Notes under the pieces: model-generated
Database searches by the model: none
Told to the model about the DNA's origin: nothing
The model's input: only the letters and a program-made list of their open reading frames with translations
From: Bacillota bacterium
GTDB lineage: Bacteria; Bacillota_A; Clostridia; Christensenellales; Aristaeellaceae
DNA length: 64,000 bases
Reading direction: 5' to 3'
Assembly: GCA_023421735.1 (NCBI GenBank)
Contig: JAEZSP010000022.1
Coordinates: 1 to 64,000, forward strand
Translations under genes and position numbers: made by a program
Shown here: piece by piece, positions 17,353-26,763 of the stretch
How positions within the stretch are numbered: position 1 is the stretch's first letter
How the letters are laid out: every line of letters starts with the position of its first letter

Positions 17353-18840
17353 CTACTCCTCCGCCCAGCCTCCGGCACGCGTTACCGCCCGTTTCCAGTC
17401 GCGCAGCAGACGTTCGCGCCGTGCGCCGTCCATGTGCGGGGTAAATTCGCGGCTGACGGTTTGGATTTTTGCCATGTCGGCATCCGACCAGAGGCCGACC
17501 GCACGCCCGGCGAGCATGGCGGCACCGAGCGCGGTGGATTCAATAATGGACGGGCGGATGACGTTTGCGCCGAGAATGTCCGCCTGAAACTGCATAAGAA
17601 AGTCGTTGGCGCTCGCCCCGCCGTCCACACGCAGAAGGGGCATGGAGATGCCGCTGTCCTTTTGCATCGCGACGATGACGTCTGTCGACTGGTAGGCGAT
17701 GGCCTCGAGCGCCGCGCGCACGATGTGCGCACGCCCTGCGCCGCGGGTCAGCCCAACGATCAGTCCGCGCGCATACATGTCCCAGGTCGGCGCGCCCAGT
17801 CCCGTAAACGCGGGCACAAAATAGACCCCCTCGTTATCAGCGATCGACGCGGCCAGTTCCGCCGTCTCAGCAGCCGTTTTGATGAGCTGCATCTCATCGC
17901 GCAGCCATTTTACGACAGCGCCCGCGACGAACACGCTGCCTTCGAGCGCATAGGTCACCTTTCCGTCAAGGCACCAGCCGACCGTGGTCAAAAGCCGTCC
18001 GGGCGAGCGCACGGGCGTCTTTCCCGTGTTCATCAAGACGAAACAGCCCGTGCCATATGTGTTTTTGCACATGCCGGGCGTAAAACACCCCTGCCCAAAG
18101 AGCGCCGCATGCTGGTCGCCGGCGAGCGCCGCGACCGGGATTTCACGCCCCAATATGGACTTGTCAAGCGTGCCGACGATGGCCGAGGAATCCACCACCT
18201 CCGGCAGTATCTTCTCCGGGATGTCCATCATGCGCAAAAGCTCCCCATCCCATTGCTTTTCGAAGATATTGTAGAGCATGGTGCGCGATGCATTGGTCAT
18301 GTCGGTCACATGCCGTTTTTCTTTCGTGAGCATATAGGTGAGATAGCTGTCCACGGTGCCGAAGCAGAGCTCGCCCCGCTCCGCCTTCTCCCGCGCGCCA
18401 GCGACGTTCTCGAGGAGCCATTCGAGCTTCGTCCCGGAAAAATAAGCATCCGGAATCAGCCCTGTCCGGTTCGTTATTATGCTGCCCAGCCCGTCGCGCT
18501 TCAATCGCTCGACGATGGGCGCGGTGCGCCGGCATTGCCATACGATGGCGTTTGCCAGCGTCTCGCCGGTCTTTCTGTCCCAAATCAGCGTTGTTTCGCG
18601 CTGGTTTGTGATCCCGACCGCTTCGATCAGCTTCACGTCGATGCCCGACAGTTCTAGGGCAAGGCGCGCGGCTGAAATCTGGCTCTCGAGAATCACCTTC
18701 GGATCGTGCTCTACCCAGCCGGGTTTCGGGTAAATCTGCGCAAACTCAATGCCCTGCGCCGCGACGGTCTTTCCCGTTTCGTCGAAAATCACCGCGCGGG
18801 AGCTGGTCGTTCCCTGATCGAACGCCATCACATATTTCAT
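17353..18840 (-). CDS. glpK: Glycerol kinase
   Basis: A 495-residue FGGY kinase with the N-terminal [15 protein letters not shown] signature, the [11 protein letters not shown] region and the C-terminal FGGY-type segment [12 protein letters not shown]. It phosphorylates glycerol to sn-glycerol-3-phosphate with ATP. GGAGG precedes the ATG. It starts 15 nt after the stop of the beta-propeller gene and so is likely cotranscribed with it. No glycerol facilitator or glycerol-3-phosphate dehydrogenase is adjacent. Confidence 0.96.
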   Translation of the reverse strand: MKYVMAFDQGTTSSRAVIFDETGKTVAAQGIEFAQIYPKPGWVEHDPKVILESQISAARLALELSGIDVKLIEAVGITNQRETTLIWDRKTGETLANAIVWQCRRTAPIVERLKRDGLGSIITNRTGLIPDAYFSGTKLEWLLENVAGAREKAERGELCFGTVDSYLTYMLTKEKRHVTDMTNASRTMLYNIFEKQWDGELLRMMDIPEKILPEVVDSSAIVGTLDKSILGREIPVAALAGDQHAALFGQGCFTPGMCKNTYGTGCFVLMNTGKTPVRSPGRLLTTVGWCLDGKVTYALEGSVFVAGAVVKWLRDEMQLIKTAAETAELAASIADNEGVYFVPAFTGLGAPTWDMYARGLIVGLTRGAGRAHIVRAALEAIAYQSTDVIVAMQKDSGISMPLLRVDGGASANDFLMQFQADILGANVIRPSIIESTALGAAMLAGRAVGLWSDADMAKIQTVSREFTPHMDGARRERLLRDWKRAVTRAGGWAEE

Positions 18841-18855
18841 CGATTTTCCTCCATC

Positions 18856-20475
18856 TCATTCGAACGAAACAGCCACAATCTTTTTGCCGCGCGTTCCTAC
18901 GACGAGCGTATTCCCAAACACGGCAGGGGAGCCCTCCACATTCGATTTCATGTCGATGTCGCAGATCAATTCGCCCGTCAATCCGTCAATCAGCCGCATC
19001 TGCCCGGAAGAACTCGCCACCACAACATACCCCCGCCCGCTGTCCGCATAGACACACACGGGAGACGACCAGCCATAACTCTTGAGCGAGCGCTCCCACG
19101 CGACTTCGCCGGACGCCTTGTCGATGCACAATAGCGTTCCGCCGTCCTCCGTGCGCGCCACCTGTATGTAGATGTATTTTCCAAGGCTTCCCTTGCCGAG
19201 CGCGGGGGTCGCAAATGCCCCGCCGTTGTCGTCATTATAGCGGATGACCCGCTCGTTGACCACCCAAATCTGCTCACCCGTGAGCGCGTTCGCCTTTCGG
19301 ATGTTGCAATTTCCCCTCTGCCCGCGCAGGTCGAGTTCGTTGGCTGTGTAAAGTGCGACGATCCCGTCCGCTTCCGGTTCGAGAACGAGCGTGGAATCCG
19401 TGTCGTCGCCCGCATCCCCCGCCCACATGAGCTGCATGGTGTTCACGTCCACGCATTGAATGAGTCCGGAATTGTCGGCAAAGTAGGCGTAGTTGTTGTA
19501 GACCGCCACGCTGTTCTCCATGCCCGGGCGCGTCGAAACCTTTGATTTATAGAGGTATTTTGCGACTTTCGGGTCGACCGAAATCGTGCCCGCCGCCGGA
19601 TCGTACTTCGTGTTGAGCTTGACCGTGTAAAAGATGCCGTTTTCGCCCGGTTGGAGCATGGTGTCCGTCTTTCCGTCGATCAGCGGCGACGCGTCAAACG
19701 CATACCAGTGACGCAGCGCGCTCTTGTCCCGGCCGTCCAGAAAGAAGAGAACGGAGCCGTCGATCAGGCTGAAGACCCGCGTGCCGATCTCGACCGATTT
19801 TCCGTGCACCTCCGGGATGCCCTGCCCGCAGTAGAGCAGGGGATAGCCGCGCGGGTCGACCGACAGACTTCCCTTGATCGGCGCGCCCACGTTGATGGCG
19901 TCCCGGGTGGCACTGCCGTCGTCGAGATCGAGAAAATAAATGTGCCCGTCAAGCGTCGCGTAAATGACCTCAACCAGATCCGACTTCGCCTTTTTGTCCG
20001 GATACAGATTCATGATCTGCTTCGTCTCTTCCGGCCAACGAACGATCGAGCACTGCCCCGTCCAGCCGACGCCCGACCAATCGTCGAGCCCTTTGATGGA
20101 GACTGCCCACTTGTAGCTCATCTTTGTGGGTTCCGCACCGATGGTTCCCCAGGATGCGCGGTCGCGGTAGTTGCTGCCACGAAACGTCGTGATGCCCGCA
20201 AGCGACGTAAAATCATCCGATAACCCGAAGGCGATGGGCTCTTCTCTCTGGTAAGAGGAGACACGCGTTCCGGTTTCGTCAAGGACTGCAGTCTGAATGC
20301 CGAGCTTCTTGGCATCCGGTCGCGCGGCACTCGGGATCGAATCCGGATCAATGACCCGTCCCTCGGGTCCAAGCGTCGCAAGCGGTTCGATGGTCGTCAT
20401 GGGCGCTTCACCCAGCGCAGGCAGGGCCAACATGATCATCAATGCGGTCAAAAGCAATTTCAGGCGTAGTGTCAT
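18856..20475 (-). CDS. Secreted PQQ-type beta-propeller protein
   Basis: A protein of ~539 residues. A signal peptide at the N-terminus (LKLLLTALMIMLALPALGEA) shows export. The rest consists of repeated beta-blades with the PQQ-like pattern, for example LCIDKASGEVAWERSL and IWVVNERVI, ending GNTLVVGTRGKKIVAVSF. Such proteins are scaffolds or binding proteins; the pyrroloquinoline-quinone catalytic residues cannot be identified. I chose ATG 20475 because GAGGAAC precedes it and the signal peptide then starts at residue 1; upstream residues add no known domain. An upstream terminator separates it from the repeat protein gene; glpK follows 15 nt later. Confidence 0.8.
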   Translation of the reverse strand: MTLRLKLLLTALMIMLALPALGEAPMTTIEPLATLGPEGRVIDPDSIPSAARPDAKKLGIQTAVLDETGTRVSSYQREEPIAFGLSDDFTSLAGITTFRGSNYRDRASWGTIGAEPTKMSYKWAVSIKGLDDWSGVGWTGQCSIVRWPEETKQIMNLYPDKKAKSDLVEVIYATLDGHIYFLDLDDGSATRDAINVGAPIKGSLSVDPRGYPLLYCGQGIPEVHGKSVEIGTRVFSLIDGSVLFFLDGRDKSALRHWYAFDASPLIDGKTDTMLQPGENGIFYTVKLNTKYDPAAGTISVDPKVAKYLYKSKVSTRPGMENSVAVYNNYAYFADNSGLIQCVDVNTMQLMWAGDAGDDTDSTLVLEPEADGIVALYTANELDLRGQRGNCNIRKANALTGEQIWVVNERVIRYNDDNGGAFATPALGKGSLGKYIYIQVARTEDGGTLLCIDKASGEVAWERSLKSYGWSSPVCVYADSGRGYVVVASSSGQMRLIDGLTGELICDIDMKSNVEGSPAVFGNTLVVGTRGKKIVAVSFE

Positions 20476-20517
20476 GGCAACCGTTCCTCTCGTTCTCACT
20501 TGTTTGTGGATATTGGA

Positions 20518-20548
20518 AGAAAAAGGGACGACCAAATGATCGTCCCTT
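20518..20548 (-). terminator. Intrinsic terminator of the charged repeat protein gene
   Basis: On the minus strand the stem AAGGGACGA/TCGTCCCTT with an 8-nt loop is followed by TTTTTCTTCC, 20 nt after the stop codon of the gene starting at 22491. Confidence 0.85.
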
Positions 20549-20568
20549 GCGCGGATCTGTTTGCGTCC

Positions 20569-22491
20569 TCAGCCAACGGTGCCCGCGTCCGTCGCGCCTG
20601 GCGTCTGCGTATCGTCCGTCGCACTCGGCGCCTGTGAATCGTCCGTTGCGGTCGGTGCCTGAGATTCGTCGGGTGAGCTAGTGTCGAGATCAAGCATGTC
20701 AACCGCGCTATTCGTGTCCTCCGAGCCGGGCGGCAGCAGTTTGTCGATCACGGGCGCTTTCTCACGCAGCCATGCATATGCGCCGACGCCGCCGGGAACG
20801 GCCTGATCGGCAAAATACAGACCAAACAGGGCGACCGCCAGCACCAGTACGACCGCGATCAGGAGCTTGAAAAAGCCCAGCACATAGTGCCCAAAGGATG
20901 GCGCTTCGTCGTAATCGTCGTATTCATCGTAGTCGTCGTCATACGCGGCGCTGCGATTGCCGCGGCGCGGCTCATAATCGTCGTCCTCGTCGCCGTAATC
21001 GTCGCGCTTTGCGCGCTTGCGGGACCTGGGCTCCTCATAGTCGTCCTCATCGTCGTAATCATCGCGCTTTGCGCGCTTGCGGGACTTGGGCTCCTCGTCA
21101 TCCTCGTCGTCGTAATCGTCGCGCTTTGCGCGCTTGCGGGACTTGGGCGTCTCGTAGTCGTCCTCGTCGTCGTAATCATCGCGCTTTGCGCGCTTGCGGG
21201 ACTTGGGCGTCTCGTAGTCGTCCTCGTCGTCATAATCGTCGCGCCTCGCGCTCTTGCGGCGCGCGCCTTCGTCCTCGTCAAACAGCGAGGGAATCGGCTC
21301 CGCAGCAGATTCTGGCTCGTCCTGCGTCTGTGGACGCGCGACGGGCTTGTATTCGCGGGTGGGCTCGTCGATGGTCGCATCCTCATCAGGTGTTTGTGCT
21401 TCCTCAGCCCTCTTCAGCGCCTCCTGGCGTTCCTTGAGCAACCTGCGTTCACGACGGGAAAGGGTGCCGTCGTTCAGGCCATCTGCCATGATGTCGGTCA
21501 TGTTGACCTTGTTGTTTTCCTGATCGGCCATCGGTTCTTGCTCCTCCTCGCTCGCGCCGTGTTCGCGGGGTTTCGTGAACAGGCTGTCATCATATTCCTG
21601 AATCTTCACATGCGCCTTAGGATCTTCGACTTCGTAATCACCCGCGTCGATCGGCTCATCTTCAATGCGATCTTCCCGTACGATAAAGAGATTGACAAAA
21701 CGCTTGAACCCATCGCCGTGCGGCCTATCGTCCTCTTCGTCCTCATCGTAATCGTCGTAAGCCGCGTCCGCATCGTGGGCGGTTGACGCTTGCTCAACCG
21801 GTACGACCTGTTCGGGCATGTCGATCATTTCCGAATCGAATGGTTCCACCGGGATGTCATTCACTGCATCCTCAATGGGTGCGTCCGAGTCGGGCGCATC
21901 GCCTGTGGGCGCTTCCTCCGGAATTTCTTCTGCGGGGGCTTCATCCGGCGCATCCGCTTCCGGGTCATCATCCTCCGGTTCGTATTCTTCCGGTTCCTCT
22001 TCGTGCCGCCTGAAAAAGCGGAACGGCCCGCGTCTTTCCTCCTGCGGCTCCTCGTCTTCGTACCCATCGTCTGAGTCGTCGAGCACTTCGCCGTGCGCGC
22101 TCTGTGCGCGCCTTGCTGCGATCTTGTCGCGTATCTTATTGAACGCGAGGATGAATGAATGAAAGGGATTCCCGCCATAATCATCCCCTTCGTCCTCGGC
22201 GAAGGTTTCTTCTTCATTCTCCGCGCGCGCATACGCGGCATGTGCATCCTGCTCCGGGAAATCCGCAGCGGGGATTTCTTCCGTTGGAATCTCTTCCTCG
22301 GGAACATCCGCCATATCGACATCCTCCGCCGGAGGCGCAGGGCGCATGAAGGGCGCGTCCTCTTCGCGCACGGGCGGAGGCGCGGTATCCTCGACAGTCT
22401 CCGGCTGGGGCGCCGCTTTTTTCTTATATTCCAGATGCTTCCGGCGTAGTTCGAAATAATCGACCCCGCCGCCGCTTTCGTGATTCGCCAT
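20569..22491 (-). CDS. Highly acidic repeat protein with one membrane helix
   Basis: A 640-residue protein. Residues ~1-360 are very acidic and low in complexity. Residues ~415-520 hold five tandem units close to DDYDDEDDYETPKSRKRAKR, alternating acidic and basic blocks. A single membrane helix (~545-570, YVLGFFKLLIAVVLVLAVAL) is followed by a short extracellular tail with Ser/Ala/Thr/Asp repeats (SQAPTATDD). The layout suggests a long cytoplasmic disordered region anchored in the membrane. Function unknown; charged disorder of this kind is compatible with scaffolding, phase separation or nucleic-acid/ribosome binding (speculation). It has its own promoter and terminator. Confidence 0.75.
   Translation of the reverse strand: MANHESGGGVDYFELRRKHLEYKKKAAPQPETVEDTAPPPVREEDAPFMRPAPPAEDVDMADVPEEEIPTEEIPAADFPEQDAHAAYARAENEEETFAEDEGDDYGGNPFHSFILAFNKIRDKIAARRAQSAHGEVLDDSDDGYEDEEPQEERRGPFRFFRRHEEEPEEYEPEDDDPEADAPDEAPAEEIPEEAPTGDAPDSDAPIEDAVNDIPVEPFDSEMIDMPEQVVPVEQASTAHDADAAYDDYDEDEEDDRPHGDGFKRFVNLFIVREDRIEDEPIDAGDYEVEDPKAHVKIQEYDDSLFTKPREHGASEEEQEPMADQENNKVNMTDIMADGLNDGTLSRRERRLLKERQEALKRAEEAQTPDEDATIDEPTREYKPVARPQTQDEPESAAEPIPSLFDEDEGARRKSARRDDYDDEDDYETPKSRKRAKRDDYDDEDDYETPKSRKRAKRDDYDDEDDEEPKSRKRAKRDDYDDEDDYEEPRSRKRAKRDDYGDEDDDYEPRRGNRSAAYDDDYDEYDDYDEAPSFGHYVLGFFKLLIAVVLVLAVALFGLYFADQAVPGGVGAYAWLREKAPVIDKLLPPGSEDTNSAVDMLDLDTSSPDESQAPTATDDSQAPSATDDTQTPGATDAGTVG
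20955..21245 (-). repeat. In-frame ~60-bp tandem repeats encoding charged units
   Basis: Four to five near-identical ~60-bp units encode DDYDDEDDYETPKSRKRAKR-like sequences. One unit lacks one codon (DDYDDEDDEEPKSRKRAKR). The near identity in DNA suggests recent expansion or recombination. Confidence 0.85.
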
Positions 22492-22574
22492 GTGGTGACC
22501 GCCTCTCGATGCTATCCGCCTCTATGCGTGCTCCAATGCCAAAAAAGCCTAATGAGCGAACGAGTACACTCAAT

Positions 22575-22610
22575 CAGTATTATTATACTGGCGCATTCGT
22601 CTCAACGCAA
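22575..22610 (-). promoter_or_regulatory. Promoter with overlapping inverted repeat, charged repeat gene
   Basis: On the minus strand TTGCGT (22605-22610) and TATAAT (22582-22587) are 17 bp apart. The inverted repeat CAGTAT-TATT-ATACTG (22575-22590) covers the -10 box, a position where a bound regulator would block RNA polymerase. Confidence 0.65.
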
Positions 22611-22647
22611 GCGAATTCACCCATATGTCCCATTTTTGTCCGTATCT

Positions 22648-23634
22648 TCAACATATTTTGAGCAGCATTGTACGCGCTTCGTCCATTTCGACGATTAAAA
22701 GGTGCTCTTTTTCCAGTCGCTTCATCATATCCGAGAATCGCTTGAAGCCGATCGCCCGCTCGTCAAAGTCCGGATAGTCCGACTGGATGGTTGCTTTGAG
22801 GATCGAGGGATTCACGCGGTCAAAGCCGTCGTTCTTAAACCGCTCGAGCGCCGCCTTGAAGGCGGGAATCCAATTGTTCTTGTCGAGGGTCTGGGCGTCG
22901 TTGTCCGGGTTTGTCAGTGCGAGCATGAGCGACGAATCCTCCGTCCAAACCTTCAGCCGATTGGACTTTGCCGCCAATTGCGCCATGAGCTTTCCAAACG
23001 TCGCGCAGCCGTATGTGCGCTCGTCAAAGTCCGGTTTGAGCCGGGTGAGCGTGTCCTTCAATTCGCTTGCGTAGATTTTCTCGCCGTCCTGATCCTGCAA
23101 AATGGTCTCGACCGTGTTTGCCAGTTCCGCGATATCCCCGTCCGCCACGCGCTCGTCCTTTGATTTTGTCTTGGGCGTCTGTTTTGCCGCCATGGACTCC
23201 AGGAACACAAATTCATTGCATGCGTTGATGAAGATACCCGAGGCGACTTCGGAACGCGAGATGCCCAGCACAAATTTACCCATGCTCTTCAGTTTTCCAA
23301 CAAGGGGCTGATAATCGCTGTCACCAGAGACGATGCAAAAGCTGTCGATGAGCGGATTGATATAGGCCACTTCAAGGGCGTCGATCACAAGCTGTATGTC
23401 GAGGTTGTTTTTCTGGTTTTTACCGTACCGAAGGGACGGTACGACCGTAAACGTGTTTGACAGGAGCACCTGTTTGAGGTCGGAATATCGATCCTCATAG
23501 CCGTACACCTTGCCGATTAATATGTCGCCGCGGATCTTTACCTTTTCGATGATATAGCGCAGCATGGATTCCTTCGCGCCCGCGTTTTCTAGATCCACGA
23601 ACACGGCGAAATTGGATTTTCCCACTGAATTCAT
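22648..23634 (-). CDS. NYN-domain RNase-like protein with two OST-HTH/LOTUS domains
   Basis: A 328-residue protein. Residues ~5-140 form a NYN (PIN-like) nuclease domain with its acidic residues in FVDLENAG, NLDIQLVIDAL and SGDSDYQPLV. Two C-terminal OST-HTH/LOTUS domains follow (~175-245 and ~262-325; the repeat DERTYGCATFGKLM / DERAIGFKRFSDMM is clear). In the family the NYN domain is a metal-dependent RNase and LOTUS modules bind RNA, so RNA processing or silencing is likely; targets unknown. A GGAG lies only 1 nt before ATG 23634, so GTG 23625 may be the true start. It has its own consensus promoter, divergent from the next gene. Confidence 0.85.
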   Translation of the reverse strand: MNSVGKSNFAVFVDLENAGAKESMLRYIIEKVKIRGDILIGKVYGYEDRYSDLKQVLLSNTFTVVPSLRYGKNQKNNLDIQLVIDALEVAYINPLIDSFCIVSGDSDYQPLVGKLKSMGKFVLGISRSEVASGIFINACNEFVFLESMAAKQTPKTKSKDERVADGDIAELANTVETILQDQDGEKIYASELKDTLTRLKPDFDERTYGCATFGKLMAQLAAKSNRLKVWTEDSSLMLALTNPDNDAQTLDKNNWIPAFKAALERFKNDGFDRVNPSILKATIQSDYPDFDERAIGFKRFSDMMKRLEKEHLLIVEMDEARTMLLKIC

Positions 23635-23732
23635 TCTCCTTTATGATGAGGTCGCCGTCGATCCATTTCCCCGCTCAGGGCACGCCTGGAAAAAGATGGA
23701 ACCGGCGGCATTACCTTCATTAACATATGAAT

Positions 23733-23761
23733 ATTCTACCCGGTTCTTGGCCGCATGTCAA
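23733..23761 (-). promoter_or_regulatory. Promoter of the NYN-LOTUS gene
   Basis: On the minus strand TTGACA (23756-23761) and TAGAAT (23733-23738) are separated by 17 bp. It lies ~100 nt upstream of the gene and is divergent from the promoter at 23799. Confidence 0.78.
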
Positions 23762-23798
23762 CCGAGATGAAAATACATTGACGATTTGATGCGAGGGA

Positions 23799-23827
23799 TT
23801 GACACTTTTGTTTTCTGCATGTAAGAT
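23799..23827 (+). promoter_or_regulatory. Promoter of the PT-linker surface protein
   Basis: TTGACA (23799-23804) and TAAGAT (23822-23827) are 17 bp apart, with GGAGG and GTG 23863 downstream. Confidence 0.78.
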
Positions 23828-23862
23828 GATCCTGTATGCGAATCATAATGGAGGTAGGGAAT

Positions 23863-24642
23863 GTGAAAGGATCAAACCATAACCATAGCCGCGGCCCGGC
23901 TGTGCTCAGGTTTTTCATTTGCCTTTTAATCGTAATCATCCTCGTGCTGGTGGCCGTGTTCTTTCTTTCGCGCAATCAAAGCGACGGCGGAAGGCCCTAC
24001 GTGCCCACCGGAACCGGGGAACCGATCACGCTGGCCCCCGCGACCGCAGAACCCACGCTTGCTGCAACGTTTGCCGCGATGACGGCAGAGCCGACGCCCG
24101 ACCCAACGCCCACGCCGGAGCCCACGCCTACGCCCGTTCCCACGCCCGAACCCACCATGATCCCGGAATCCATGATCTCCGGCATCCGCACGGACGCAAA
24201 GCTTCCGGACGTCTCGACGGACGGCGACATCGGCATTTCGAATTGCTATGTCTCCGCGCTCAACGACTATCACGTCATGGAGCTGACCGGCTGGGGCTAT
24301 GCGAACGTCGAATACTTTGACGGTGAAACCTGCGGGACCTACCTCATCGTGACCCAGATGGCAACCGGCAAATTCGTCGCCTATTATGCCACGAATGATG
24401 AAGGCATCTCCGGTGTCGAGCATTCGGGCGCCCTCGGGCAGAATACGTCCGCATGCGACTGGCGGGCCTATATCGACGTCACGCGCTATGACCCCGGCAC
24501 CTATTCGCTTGGACTCGTGCTCGTTTATAAAAACGGCTCCAAGGACGAATATCGATACTATCAGTTCGGCGATTTACAGTCCTTTACGGTCAACGACGGC
24601 GAGATCATCACGCCCGTCACGGTCACGGATCTCGCGGATTAA
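23863..24642 (+). CDS. Membrane-anchored surface protein with Pro/Thr linker, unknown
   Basis: A 259-residue protein. One N-terminal membrane anchor (~14-36, FFICLLIVIILVLVAVFFL) is followed by a TPEPTPTP-type linker to about residue 105 and a C-terminal folded domain of ~150 residues rich in aromatic residues (GWGYANVEYFDGETCGTYLIV). I do not recognise the domain. The anchor orientation places the domain outside the cell, and the linker would span the wall. The GTG start has GGAGG 8 nt upstream; in-frame ATGs further upstream do not. A CCCGGGGT hairpin follows. Confidence 0.7.
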   Translation: MKGSNHNHSRGPAVLRFFICLLIVIILVLVAVFFLSRNQSDGGRPYVPTGTGEPITLAPATAEPTLAATFAAMTAEPTPDPTPTPEPTPTPVPTPEPTMIPESMISGIRTDAKLPDVSTDGDIGISNCYVSALNDYHVMELTGWGYANVEYFDGETCGTYLIVTQMATGKFVAYYATNDEGISGVEHSGALGQNTSACDWRAYIDVTRYDPGTYSLGLVLVYKNGSKDEYRYYQFGDLQSFTVNDGEIITPVTVTDLAD

Positions 24643-24652
24643 TACGTGCGTC

Positions 24653-24674
24653 TCCCGGGGTGAAAACCCCGGGA
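24653..24674 (+). terminator. Hairpin between surface protein and GH31 gene
   Basis: A perfect 9-bp stem, TCCCGGGGT/ACCCCGGGA, with a GAAA tetraloop starts 10 nt after the stop; TTGTGT follows, a modest T-run. Confidence 0.65.
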
Positions 24675-24748
24675 TTGTGTATGTCTGTCTATGGCGTGTG
24701 CCATCGCCGGTCAGTTTCGTCATCGATAGAGGGGGTTTGAGGCTCATA

Positions 24749-26725
24749 ATGATGCAAATAAAGGGAACCAGGCTTGAAATTACCATGGGTTGGGAAAAGC
24801 TTTGGATCGAGCCGTGGGGTGAAAATGCATTGCGCGTACGTGCGACCAAGGCTGCGGACATGCCGCAGCGCGACTGGGCGCTTCTGCCTGCCTGTGAGGG
24901 TGCGAAGATCGACATCACCGCCCACGGCGCGTCTGTGCAGAACGGACAGATCGTGGCGCGCGTCACATCCGACGGCAAGATTCGCTTTTACAACGATCAG
25001 GGTGAACTCCTGCTCGAGGAATACGTGCGCAATCGCAACAACATCACAGAGGAATTTGCCTCCGCGTTGTGCATTGACGCGCGGGAATTTCGGGCCGTGC
25101 CCGGCGGGGAATATATGCTCACAGCGCGCTTCGAATCCGATCCGAACGAGCGGATTTACGGCATGGGCCAGTATCAGCAGCCCTTTTTGAATCTCAAGGG
25201 CACGACGCTTGAGCTTGCGCAAAGAAATTCCCAGGCGTCCGTTCCCTTCATGATCTCTGACAAAGGGTATGGCTTTTTGTGGCACAATCCCGCCGTCGGA
25301 AGCGTCCATTTCTCAAAAAACATCACAACGTGGACGGCCGGGACGACCGACGTTCTCGATTATTGGATCACGGCGGGCGAAACCCCCGCGCAAATCGAAC
25401 GGCAGTATGCAAAAGTCACCGGCACCGCGCCCATGATGCCTGATTTTGCCATGGGGTTTTGGCAGTGCAAACTGCGCTATCAGACGCAGGAAGAGCTTCT
25501 GGAGGTTGCGCGCGAATACCACAGGCGCGGCATTCCCGTGTCCGTGATCGTCGTGGACTTTTTCCATTGGACGGATCAGGGCGATTGGAAGTTTGATCCG
25601 GAATTCTGGCCCGACCCCGATGCCATGATTCGGGAACTCGAGGAGATGGGCATGAAGCTCATGGTCTCCATCTGGCCCACCGTTGCCGCCACGAGCGAAA
25701 ACTACGAGGAAATGCGGTCCCGCGGCCTCCTTGTCGGGGTCGACCGGGGCGTTCCCTCCGCCATGACGTTTCAGGGGCTCACAAACTTTTTCGACGCCAC
25801 AAACCCCGCGTCGCGCGCCTATGTGTGGGAAAAGGTCAAAAAGAATTACTATGACAAGGGCGTGCGCGTGTTCTGGCTCGACGAGGCGGAACCGGAATAT
25901 ACCGTATATGACTTCGATATCTATCGCTATCACCTCGGCCCGAATATAAAGGTCGGAAACGTCTATCCGCAGCTCCTCGCCCGGGGGTTTTACGACGGCA
26001 TGACACAGGCCGGACAGAAAAACGTCCTGAACCTCCTGCGATGCGCGTGGGCGGGCAGTCAGCGCTACGGCGCGCTGGTCTGGTCGGGAGACATTCACTC
26101 CTCCTTCCGCTCCATGAAAAACCAGTTCTGCGCAGGGCTTAATATGGCGCTTGCGGGTATCCCCTGGTGGACGACCGACATCGGCGGTTTCCACGGCGGC
26201 GATCCGTCCGATCCGGCGTTCCGCGAGGTGTTCATCCGTTGGTTCGCGTGGGGCACCTATTGCCCTGTGATGCGGCTGCACGGCGACCGGGAACCCCATA
26301 CGTCGCCGCTCAAACCCGGCGTGCGCGGCGGCGGCCAGTTTGGCTCCGGCGGTCCCAACGAAATTTGGAGCTATGGCGAGGCGAATTATCCCATACTCAA
26401 AAAATACATCGAGATCCGCGAGACGCTGCGCCCCTACATCAAGGAACAGATGGAAAAGGCACATGCGGACGGCACACCCGTCATGCGCCCGCTGTTTTAT
26501 GATTTCCCGCAGGACCGCGAAGCGTGGCAGGTCGAAGATGCGTACATGTTCGGCGACAAGTACCTCGTCGCGCCCGTCATGGAGTCGGGTGTGACCGCCC
26601 GGCGCGTGTACCTTCCAAATCCCGGTCCCTGGCGCGAAATCGCGACGGGCAGGCTCCACGCGGGCGGCGGTTATGCGAACGCGCATGCACCCCTGGATGT
26701 CATCCCTGTTTTTGTACGGGAATAG
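24749..26725 (+). CDS. GH31 glycoside hydrolase (alpha-xylosidase/alpha-glucosidase type)
   Basis: A ~658-residue enzyme. The N-terminal beta-domain (~1-235) is followed by the GH31 barrel. The nucleophile region VFWLDEAEPEY (Asp ~377), the acid/base region WSGDIHSSF (Asp ~447) and PWWTTDIGGFHG are all present, so both catalytic acids are in place. DEAEP is more like alpha-xylosidase/YicI-type enzymes than maltases; the substrate remains inference. No signal peptide, so it acts on imported oligosaccharides. ATG 24749 is preceded by TTGAGG; frame continues upstream but with no domain. The acetyltransferase genes follow after 38 nt, so it may share their operon. Confidence 0.93.
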   Translation: MMQIKGTRLEITMGWEKLWIEPWGENALRVRATKAADMPQRDWALLPACEGAKIDITAHGASVQNGQIVARVTSDGKIRFYNDQGELLLEEYVRNRNNITEEFASALCIDAREFRAVPGGEYMLTARFESDPNERIYGMGQYQQPFLNLKGTTLELAQRNSQASVPFMISDKGYGFLWHNPAVGSVHFSKNITTWTAGTTDVLDYWITAGETPAQIERQYAKVTGTAPMMPDFAMGFWQCKLRYQTQEELLEVAREYHRRGIPVSVIVVDFFHWTDQGDWKFDPEFWPDPDAMIRELEEMGMKLMVSIWPTVAATSENYEEMRSRGLLVGVDRGVPSAMTFQGLTNFFDATNPASRAYVWEKVKKNYYDKGVRVFWLDEAEPEYTVYDFDIYRYHLGPNIKVGNVYPQLLARGFYDGMTQAGQKNVLNLLRCAWAGSQRYGALVWSGDIHSSFRSMKNQFCAGLNMALAGIPWWTTDIGGFHGGDPSDPAFREVFIRWFAWGTYCPVMRLHGDREPHTSPLKPGVRGGGQFGSGGPNEIWSYGEANYPILKKYIEIRETLRPYIKEQMEKAHADGTPVMRPLFYDFPQDREAWQVEDAYMFGDKYLVAPVMESGVTARRVYLPNPGPWREIATGRLHAGGGYANAHAPLDVIPVFVRE

Positions 26726-26763
26726 AGACGCCGCATTTAAAAACATCAGATAGGAGAATTTGC

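Noticed and set aside
17047..18657. 536-codon plus-strand frame across the glpK region
   Set aside because: It is antisense to an unmistakable glycerol kinase and includes the terminator at 17160-17188.
20955..21245. Regular ~60-bp repeats resembling a CRISPR array
   Set aside because: The repeats are contiguous, in frame, have no unique spacers, and encode a charged protein segment.
24386..24748. N-terminal extension of the GH31 enzyme
   Set aside because: The added part overlaps the preceding gene and its hairpin and contains no GH31 sequence.
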